Below are positions 17,701 to 21,492 of a stretch of DNA of 21,492 nucleotides, piece by piece. How positions within the stretch are numbered: the first letter of the stretch is position 1; every line of letters begins with the position of its first letter. Source of the DNA: a virus. Location of the stretch: IMG/VR virus record IMGVR_UViG_3300030116_000763, positions 1 to 21,492 of that record. One strand, given 5' to 3'. The translations under genes and the position numbers were made by a program. Under the pieces are notes generated by a model. That model did no database searches and was not told where the DNA came from. It was given only the letters and a program-made list of their open reading frames with translations.

Positions 17701-18430
17701 TTTAACATCTGTGACGCAAGGTGACATTGCAAATGGAGCAGTAGGGCAAAATCAACTAGCTAGTGGAGCAGTAATAACAGCGAAAATAAACGATGATGCA
17801 GTTACTACAGCTAAGATTGCTGATACTGCGGTTACTGCTGCAAAAATTGCTAGTAATGCAGTTTATGATTCAGCGATTCAAAGTAATGCAGTTAGCACAG
17901 CTAAAATTCAAGATGATGCAGTAACTTATGCAAAAATTCAAAATGTATCAGCTACAAACAGAATTTTAGGTAGAGATTCTAGTGGTGCTGGTGCTATAGA
18001 AGAAATTACTCCAGCTAATCTGCGTACCATGATAAACGTAGAAGATGGAGCCACAGCAGACCAAAGTGCCTCAGAAATTAAAACTGCATACGAATCAAAT
18101 AGTAATACAAATGCATTTACAGACGCATTACTTTCAAAACTAAATGGCATTGCAGCTAGTGCGACTAATGTTACCAATAATAATCAATTAACAAATGGAG
18201 CAGGGTATATCACATCTGCATCATTCTCAGATATAGCTGGTGGTGGTACTTTTACTGGAGCTATTACCGCACCAAGAATCTCAGGTAGTAATGGAATCGT
18301 TGAAATGAAACAAGAGATAGGCACTTCTCAGACATTAACTTCTGGCTACAATGCTATTGCTGTTGCTCCTACAGTTGCGAGTGGTGTTACTATTACTGTG
18401 CCATCTGGAGCAGTTTGGGCTATAGTTTAA
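14717..18430 (+). CDS. Giant modular tail fibre (1237 aa)
   Basis: This 1237-aa protein is the largest fibre here. Residues 1-45 (MANTIKLKTGSGSDPSASDL, then GEIAIRTDSGKLF) match the anchor of the 608-aa fibre. The body repeats two modules. Module B starts at P143, P323, P475 and P724, each as P-x-I/L-x-x-x-D...DY/F...V/I-TGN/D-I-T/S. Module A, VDGRDVATDGSKLDGIESGA then TADQTAS, starts at D390, D650, D790 and D925, with a partial copy near 1109. A classic fibre segment sits near 570-640 (TKVATTAYTDTAISNLI, then ALDTLNELAAAMNDD). The end, SGVTITVPSGAVWAIV, matches that of the 209-aa fibre. It is probably a long trimeric side or tip fibre. Confidence 0.87.
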   Translation: MANTIKLKTGSGSDPSASDLIVGEIAIRTDSGKLFTKKDNGSVAEISGSGTGLEDGDKGDITVSNGGDTFTIDNGVVTSAKIADGTIVNADINASAAIAGTKISPNFGSQNVTSTGTFKVSTNSSSFMEFDTGSNLILNAPTPRIQLNDVNSESDYQVMNADGTFEIRDLDRSVSFYSVSAAGVQTFTGNCDFSDGIDVTGDITGTGNLTLASTDSGSSAAPEFELYRNSSSPADADYIGQLKFTGESDDGSKEVYAKITGKIDDASSGTEDGILEFMLQRAGSNNIAARFTSTTLKLINATGLEVAGATTMSDNLTITNTAPKIFLTDTNSDDDFSIRNDNGIFKIYDETNNGGRLKIYSDGHTEITGNLDCGAGVDVTGNITVSGTVDGRDVATDGSKLDGIESGATADQTASDIKTLFNSSGLVNAQIDASAAIAGTKISPNFGSQNIVTTGTLDSGVTTVARLKIEGNTVPKIEFTDSDDNPDYSISVNDGRFSITDATNSANRFKINTDGHIDIAGNVDFAAGIDVIGNITVTGTVDGVDVATRDTLFGGLTSSSGVLTNGVTATTQSAGDNSTKVATTAYTDTAISNLINGAPAALDTLNELAAAMNDDAAFSTTVTNSLATKMPLAGGQFTGNITFSGSQTVDGRDLSVDGSKLDGIESGATADQTASEILTLIKTVDGAGSGLDADTLDGLSSASFVRSDANDTMTGNLIINNSSPSLTLTDNNNNPDYQIGNANGTLRFRDVTNGTNRLTITSSAVDINVNLDANSGLDVTGDISVSGTVDGRDVATDGTKLDGIESNATADQTASEIVALIADQTIAPSTIDMEDGEKILLGNDDDLEIYHDSNSSVIQHNPTSVGELQLRTRIFKVHSRDNSEVLIKGVENAQVELYYNGNKKINTENGGVTVTGNIAVSGTVDGRDVATDGSKLDGIESGATADQTKSDIDALGIAASTAATLATARTIAGVSFDGSANISLNNNAITNGAGYLTSVTQGDIANGAVGQNQLASGAVITAKINDDAVTTAKIADTAVTAAKIASNAVYDSAIQSNAVSTAKIQDDAVTYAKIQNVSATNRILGRDSSGAGAIEEITPANLRTMINVEDGATADQSASEIKTAYESNSNTNAFTDALLSKLNGIAASATNVTNNNQLTNGAGYITSASFSDIAGGGTFTGAITAPRISGSNGIVEMKQEIGTSQTLTSGYNAIAVAPTVASGVTITVPSGAVWAIV
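15884..17572 (+). repeat. Four dispersed 84-bp A-modules in the giant fibre gene
   Basis: Copies of about 84 bp lie at 15884-15967, 16664-16747, 17084-17167 and 17489-17572. They encode 28 residues of the form DGRDVATDGSKLDGIESGA followed by TADQTASDI. A shortened fifth copy (EDGATADQSASEI) lies at 18041-18079. Between them lie the longer B modules, so the shaft is built from alternating units that have been duplicated and have diverged. Confidence 0.85.
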
Positions 18431-18438
18431 GAAAAACT

Positions 18439-18672
18439 ATGCAAAGCATTACTGAAAAACAAATTCTTGAGTGGAAAGAAGAACTAAAAGCTCACAAAGA
18501 AAGACTAGAACAAGCTGAAATTGTTGTTCAACAAGAAACTAGATTTATTTCAATGGTTGAGGGCGGTATTCAGTTTGGTGAGATGTTGTTGAAAAAGAAC
18601 GAGTCATTAACCCAGCAATCAGGTACAACGGAGCTAAACCAACAATCAGAAAAAGCACCATCAGAGAAATAG
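18439..18672 (+). CDS. Small coiled-coil protein (77 aa)
   Basis: The product has 77 residues: a strongly helical, charged N-terminal half (ITEKQILEWKEELKAHKERL, then EQAEIVVQQE) likely to form a coiled coil, a MVEGGIQFGEMLLKK segment, and a polar Gln/Ser-rich tail. Similar small helical proteins with a 'GGIQFGE' or 'GAIQ' segment occur next to tail genes in many phages; their function is unknown. I use the ATG at 18439, eight bases after the fibre stop, because the longer in-frame version from 18415 would need a TTG start and lie inside the fibre gene. The 3' part overlaps a long open stretch in another frame that runs into the next gene. Confidence 0.7.
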   Translation: MQSITEKQILEWKEELKAHKERLEQAEIVVQQETRFISMVEGGIQFGEMLLKKNESLTQQSGTTELNQQSEKAPSEK

Positions 18673-18710
18673 GTGCTAAAGCTTTAGTAAACGCTTCTTT
18701 CCACATAAAA

Positions 18711-18935
18711 ATGTTCCAAAAAATTTGTAATTATCTTTCCATCTTATCTACAGTTCTAGTGCTAGGCATCTTAGGCGGTGGATTCTTTACATACAAGTAT
18801 GTAACGTCAGAACAATTTAAGGCAAAAATGATGAATCAGGTTCTTGAAAATGTGCAAGGACTTATGCCTGACATATTAGAAAACTCGCTACCAAGTACAA
18901 CTGGTAAATCATTACCTTTACCTTTTAAAAAATGA
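18711..18935 (+). CDS. Small single-span membrane protein (74 aa)
   Basis: From the ATG at 18711 the product has 74 residues: a short N-terminus (MFQKICNYLS), one hydrophobic span (about 9-29, ILSTVLVLGILGGGFFTYKYV), then a helical tail ending in LPSTTGKSLPLPFKK. It could be a membrane-anchored accessory protein. A holin role is possible by size but unsupported, as no endolysin is nearby. There is no Shine-Dalgarno sequence before this ATG. The frame stays open upstream to 18582 with protein-like content (VINPAIRYNGAKPTIRKSTI...), so the real product may be longer or made by frameshifting. The stop overlaps the zinc-ribbon gene (ATGA). Confidence 0.65.
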   Translation: MFQKICNYLSILSTVLVLGILGGGFFTYKYVTSEQFKAKMMNQVLENVQGLMPDILENSLPSTTGKSLPLPFKK

Positions 18936-19081
18936 ATTGTTGGCATTGTAAGTCAGAATTGATTTGGGGTGGCGATAAAGACTTGGAAGAAGACACGCAG
19001 TATTCTATGGTCACAAATTTATCTTGCCCAAAATGTTTTAGCTTAGTAGAAGTGTATCTACCAAGAAATGCCTACGACTGA
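18932..19081 (+). CDS. Zinc-ribbon microprotein (49 aa)
   Basis: This 49-aa product is MNCWHCKSELIWGGD..., with two CxxC pairs (C3-C6 and C32-C35, the second in LSCPKCFSLVEVY) spaced as in a zinc ribbon. I recall similar proteins starting MNCWHC in marine cyanophages, where their role is unknown. It could bind nucleic acid or a protein partner. The start is in an ATGA overlap with the membrane protein gene, and the end overlaps the next gene by 14 bases, so it is tightly embedded in the operon. Four correctly spaced cysteines and overlaps on both sides make it a convincing gene despite its size. Confidence 0.82.
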   Translation: MNCWHCKSELIWGGDKDLEEDTQYSMVTNLSCPKCFSLVEVYLPRNAYD

Positions 19082-19712
19082 AATACCTAATATTTCTATA
19101 CCAGAAATAAAAATAGATATTCCATTACACATTCCATATCAAGTTTTAAATGTACCTCCACCATCTATAAAACTGCCGGGTTGCGTAAGGTATCACAGAG
19201 ATGCGTCACCTAAAAATACTGCTTTATATAATGATGATCCTACAGGAACAATGATTTCTTGCCCTTATGGGTCAATGCCAACTTTTGAACCTTTATTGTA
19301 TGACAGAAGAAGAATAGACATTGTTGAATCAAAAGAGCAAGAGAAAAGACAACAAGCAAACGAAACAATACAAGCACCTACAAGTAATCCAGAGTTACCA
19401 AAAGAAAAGAAAAAAATAGTTATACCAGAATGTCCGGGGTCAAAAGACCAGCGAGTAGGAGATTACAGAAATTCTAAAAAGCTTGAAATCGTAGTATCTC
19501 ATCGTTTAGATGGGACAGAGTGCATAACTATCTATGAAGACGTACCCTTCAAAGATCAATACATCCCTTCTGTTAATCAATTTGTTGGTGTTTTTAGTCT
19601 TGCTCTGGTCGGTGCTTCTGCACCGCTTGTTTTACAGCTAGTTAAACCTCTTGTTAAGCAAGTAATGACAAAACTGACAAAGAAGAAAAAAGACAAAAAA
19701 CCGAAGGTATAA
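19068..19712 (+). CDS. Pro-rich protein with C-terminal membrane segment (214 aa)
   Basis: This 214-aa protein opens with a Pro/Ile repeat-like region (IPNISIPEIKIDIPLHIPY). Conserved-looking blocks follow: LPGCVRYHRDAS, TMISCPYGSMP, then a charged linker (about 85-118), VIPECPGSKDQRVGDYRNSK and SHRLDGTECITIYEDVPF. One hydrophobic segment (about 172-192, FVGVFSLALVGASAPLVLQL) precedes a very basic tail (KLTKKKKDKKPKV). The four cysteines are C39, C65, C122 and C152. I recall proteins with this layout in marine cyanophages but no function is known. The C-terminal anchor suggests a membrane or virion surface location. It is the last gene of the plus-strand unit, 24 bases before the terminator stem. 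Confidence 0.75.
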   Translation: MPTTEIPNISIPEIKIDIPLHIPYQVLNVPPPSIKLPGCVRYHRDASPKNTALYNDDPTGTMISCPYGSMPTFEPLLYDRRRIDIVESKEQEKRQQANETIQAPTSNPELPKEKKKIVIPECPGSKDQRVGDYRNSKKLEIVVSHRLDGTECITIYEDVPFKDQYIPSVNQFVGVFSLALVGASAPLVLQLVKPLVKQVMTKLTKKKKDKKPKV

Positions 19713-19736
19713 ACATAAGCAAGCTTTTTTACAAGC

Positions 19737-19768
19737 CCCTTACAGACGATTCTGAAGGGACTTTTTTT
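19737..19768 (+). terminator. Rho-independent terminator at convergent junction
   Basis: CCCTTACAGA (19737-19746), loop CGAT and TCTGAAGGG (19751-19759) form a nine-pair stem with one bulged A, followed by seven Ts (19762-19768). It would stop plus-strand transcription from the tail and fibre genes before the opposing operon. The T run overlaps the stop codon of the minus-strand gene. Read from the other strand the stem lacks a good T tract, so it is probably one-way. Confidence 0.88.
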
Positions 19769-20432
19769 ATGGTTTTAGGTTAATTTTGTGATTATGAGGC
19801 AAAACTTGATTTGCTTTTGGCACTATCTCTATATCAGAGCATAAATCGTAATATGGGCTATCTTTTTTAAATCTGATACCAGCAATCGCCTTTTCTCCAC
19901 AATGACGTAACCTTGCCATATGCCAATCAAGTTCTTTGTTCTTCAATATTTGCTTGTTTATATCATTTTGCACTTGCGCTGCTTCTCTGCATTGCTTTGT
20001 AAGTTTTCTGTCTAAAGGTATAGAAAAATTTAGAGTAATACCTGTACCGAGTGCATAGCTATCTTTATTTGTTCCAGAATAATTTTGTTGCATAAATAAA
20101 ATTTTACCCGGATTGTCTGGAGTTCCATCTCCTATAGGATTTCCATCATCATCAAAATCACCTACTATATCAGTTTGATCGTAATAAGGAGTCTCATAAT
20201 AATCTCGATATGGCTTTCTGTAGTTTGAGTTAAAAGTTGTAAAAGGAGTTATTGTCATCATTGCACCTTGGCAAACAACACCACCTCCATATTGGTTCGT
20301 ATGAAAACTACCATTATTTACATTCCAGTTTTGATTAGTAACAGATCCGCTATTGCTTTGGCTAACAGCATTAGCTAAAGCACTTGCTGGTAAAAAAGCT
20401 ATTGAAAGACAGAGGTAGTGGTAACTACGGAT
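19767..20432 (-). CDS. Secreted protein with four cysteines, start uncertain (about 221 aa)
   Basis: The reading frame contains a clear Sec signal sequence (YLCLSIAFLPASALA, cleavage near ALA-NA). A mature domain follows: AVSQSNSGSVTNQNWNVNNG, GGGVVCQGAMMTITPF, an acidic loop DFDDDGNPIGDGTPD that resembles a calcium-binding loop, SLxxGxxxxFSIPLDRK-like strands, a helical KQCREAAQVQNDINKQI part, RHCGEK, and YYDLCSDIEIVPK ending in HNHKINLKP. Four cysteines in the mature part suit a periplasmic, disulfide-bonded protein. I recall related proteins in cyanophages with no known role. No ATG, GTG or TTG lies in frame near the signal peptide. I place the start at an ATC (20432) as the best fit; the longer frame to 20573 is unlikely because it reads antisense-like residues out of the neighbour gene. 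Confidence 0.65.
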   Translation of the reverse strand: MRSYHYLCLSIAFLPASALANAVSQSNSGSVTNQNWNVNNGSFHTNQYGGGVVCQGAMMTITPFTTFNSNYRKPYRDYYETPYYDQTDIVGDFDDDGNPIGDGTPDNPGKILFMQQNYSGTNKDSYALGTGITLNFSIPLDRKLTKQCREAAQVQNDINKQILKNKELDWHMARLRHCGEKAIAGIRFKKDSPYYDLCSDIEIVPKANQVLPHNHKINLKP

Positions 20433-20821
20433 TCCGTTTCTATGGTGCGATTTATGGTTGTGACGTTTTGAAGGCCGGGTGCTGAATATGTTTCTGTAAA
20501 TTGAAAGGCATCTCCTGATGTTGGATTTGTAAGAGTCCAATCTGGTTTTGTTGTCATATCTGCTCCTTTCCATGTGTATGTTTGACCTCCTACTGTTCCT
20601 GTAACATTAATCGCATCTGGAGAAATATCTCCTGACGCAGAAATGCCTGTACCTGTAACTGTATATTCATAGCCAGTTTTATAGTCTTTGCTAGTAACCG
20701 ATTCTGTAATTGTAGATTGGGTATTAGTCGTTGAAGACATAGTACCGGTGGTAAAATTTGGTACGATATTTGCGTTAGCTGGCAAGGCATATATAAATAA
20801 CAGTAATAAGAGTTTTTGCAT
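20399..20821 (-). CDS. Secreted beta-rich protein (140 aa)
   Basis: The product begins with a signal peptide (MQKLLLLLFIYALPANA, cleavage before NIV). The mature part is Thr/Ser/Gly-rich and beta-stranded, with YEYTVTGTGISASGD, TVGGQTYTWKG, GDAFQFTETYS and INRTIETESVVTT. It shares the pattern Y-x-V-x-GTG-I/V and a G-D/E-x-F-x-[FY] block with its 159-aa neighbour, so they may be distant paralogues. It starts six bases after the upstream stop (TAA TGAGTT ATG). Its last residues (SVFQ) and stop lie inside the signal-peptide coding part of the next gene, read in another frame, which is unusual. Function unknown; export to the periplasm or outer membrane is likely. Confidence 0.75.
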   Translation of the reverse strand: MQKLLLLLFIYALPANANIVPNFTTGTMSSTTNTQSTITESVTSKDYKTGYEYTVTGTGISASGDISPDAINVTGTVGGQTYTWKGADMTTKPDWTLTNPTSGDAFQFTETYSAPGLQNVTTINRTIETESVVTTTSVFQ

Positions 20822-20827
20822 AACTCA

Positions 20828-21307
20828 TTAGTCAACAGTTACAGAAGTTACATAAGAACCTGTTGCAGTTGTACCAGCCGACCCTGCTGTTATGGTAATT
20901 ACATGGTTATCGACAGTACCAGCTAAATTCGTAGCGGTGCCTCCACTCGTACTTGTTAAGTCTCCAAAGGGGCTTACCTCACCAACAGTCAGAGATGTTG
21001 CAATAGTATCTCCAGTTGTATGTGAAACTGTGTATGTAAAGCTTTCGCCATCTGTAAGCTGGCTGGCTGTAATTGGTGTGTAAGCGTTTATGCCGTTAGT
21101 AACTGCTCCTAGACCGCCTACCGAGCCAGCAGTTGTTCCATCTGTTGTATTAACTCCTGTTCCAGAAACGGAATATGAATTACCAATACGATCAGCAGTA
21201 GTTCCAGCAGCAGCAACTTCTAACTTTACGCTAGAACTGATTTGAGATGTTATATCAGCATAAGCTGGTGCTGATACAAGAAACAAAAACGGAAGAAGTT
21301 TTTTCAT
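20828..21307 (-). CDS. Secreted beta-rich protein (159 aa)
   Basis: The product starts with a textbook signal peptide (MKKLLPFLFLVSAPAYA, cleavage before DIT). The mature part is low in charge and rich in Thr, Ser, Gly and Ala, with SYSVSGTGVNTTDGTTAGSV, GESFTYTVSHTTGD and VDNHVITITAGSAG segments that suggest a beta sandwich or adhesin-like fold. There are no cysteines. It overlaps the gene before it (ATGA) and is closely followed by the 140-aa gene, so the genes form one minus-strand operon. I recall comparable proteins in marine phages labelled only as structural or hypothetical. Whether it is packed in virions or acts in the host envelope cannot be told. Confidence 0.78.
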   Translation of the reverse strand: MKKLLPFLFLVSAPAYADITSQISSSVKLEVAAAGTTADRIGNSYSVSGTGVNTTDGTTAGSVGGLGAVTNGINAYTPITASQLTDGESFTYTVSHTTGDTIATSLTVGEVSPFGDLTSTSGGTATNLAGTVDNHVITITAGSAGTTATGSYVTSVTVD

Positions 21308-21492
21308 TTTTTAGATTTGGGGTCGATTACTTCAGCACCTTCTATTTTGATAGGTGTTATTACCCTTATAGTCTGAACCATACCCTCGCTTTCTGCAACT
21401 TTGCTGTCTTTCTCACTACGTTTTTTTGACCCCTCCAAACCAAATGTTGCAAGTGCGCCTGTTAATAGCGAAGCTGGAAATGTAATATCTTT
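21304..21492 (-). CDS. C-terminal part of first visible minus-strand gene (62 aa, partial)
   Basis: The minus strand is open from the window edge to a TGA at 21304-21306, giving the last 62 residues of a gene. It reads KDITFPASLLTGALATFGLE, a hydrophobic stretch that could be a membrane segment or membrane-binding helix, then a charged linker (GSKKRSEKDSKVAESEG) and a short beta end (VQTIRVITPIKIEGAEVIDP). The stop overlaps the start of the 159-aa gene (ATGA), which supports it as a real gene in the same operon. The family is not recognised and the N-terminus is outside the window. Confidence 0.7.
   Translation of the reverse strand, partial: KDITFPASLLTGALATFGLEGSKKRSEKDSKVAESEGMVQTIRVITPIKIEGAEVIDPKSKK

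Noticed and set aside
12865-18430. Diversity-generating retroelement, because of Mtd-like fibre N-termini
   Set aside because: No reverse transcriptase, template repeat or adenine-targeted variable C-terminus is seen in the window.
18711-18935. Membrane protein as a holin
   Set aside because: Only size and one membrane span support it; no endolysin or spanin is nearby and the tail is not typical.
19737-19768. Bidirectional terminator
   Set aside because: The minus-strand reading of the stem is followed by mixed sequence rather than a T run, so only plus-strand termination is supported.
19767-20432. Curli or functional amyloid from the Asn/Gln/Ser-rich start of the mature protein
   Set aside because: The stretch is short and not repeated, and the rest of the protein is cysteine-containing and charged, unlike curli subunits.
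20590-20835. Minus-strand 81-aa frame overlapping the 140-aa secreted gene, and the plus-strand frame at 20892-21083
   Set aside because: Both are alternative-frame shadows of genes with clear signal peptides and coupled starts.

Overview
The window is a stretch of AT-rich, densely packed phage genome. It most likely comes from a marine, lambda-like siphovirus, and a cyanobacterial (Synechococcus or Prochlorococcus) host is the best guess. The siphovirus call rests on gene order and sequence. A short tape measure protein with a lambda gpH-type C-terminus is followed, in exactly the lambda order, by homologues of gpM, gpL, gpK, gpI and gpJ. The cyanophage guess is weaker. It rests on the style of the fibre genes, a small 'MNCWHC' zinc-ribbon protein and the secreted proteins at the right end, which I recall from marine cyanophages but cannot search for here. 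No RNA genes, integrase, replication genes or lysis cassette are visible.

Layout. (1) 1-7945: tail tube and tail tip assembly line (end of an upstream gene, tape measure, M, L, K, I, J), with every start overlapping the previous stop. (2) 7973-18430: a long array of receptor-binding or fibre proteins: a 209-aa fibre, a 321-aa fibre with a self-cleaving S74 chaperone domain, two paralogous 388/404-aa fibres each followed by a 55-aa IPPDP protein, 114-aa and 74-aa virion-type proteins, and two large repeat-built fibres of 608 and 1237 aa. (3) 18439-19712: small accessory genes: a coiled-coil protein, a one-span membrane protein, a zinc-ribbon microprotein and a 214-aa protein with a C-terminal membrane segment. 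This block ends in a clear intrinsic terminator at 19737-19768. (4) 19767-21492: a convergent minus-strand operon of four genes, three of whose products carry Sec-type signal sequences.

How the parts fit: the tape measure and M-L-K-I-J build the tail and its tip. The following fibres probably decorate the tip or side of the tail and bind host surface glycans, with S74 cleavage and possibly the 55-aa proteins helping them fold. The right-hand genes are of unknown function; their signal peptides and membrane segments point to the host envelope.

Main points for a second look: (a) by eye, neither CCWGG nor GGWCC occurs anywhere in the window, and all 14 Pro-Gly pairs are coded CCC-GG or CCG-GG, which looks like restriction-site avoidance; (b) tandem duplication of a fibre plus 55-aa gene module; (c) the opposite-strand operon of exported proteins, including one whose signal peptide has no canonical start codon; (d) an 8-codon ORF with a good ribosome-binding site just before the first fibre gene; (e) a gpL homologue lacking the cysteine-rich iron-sulfur domain.
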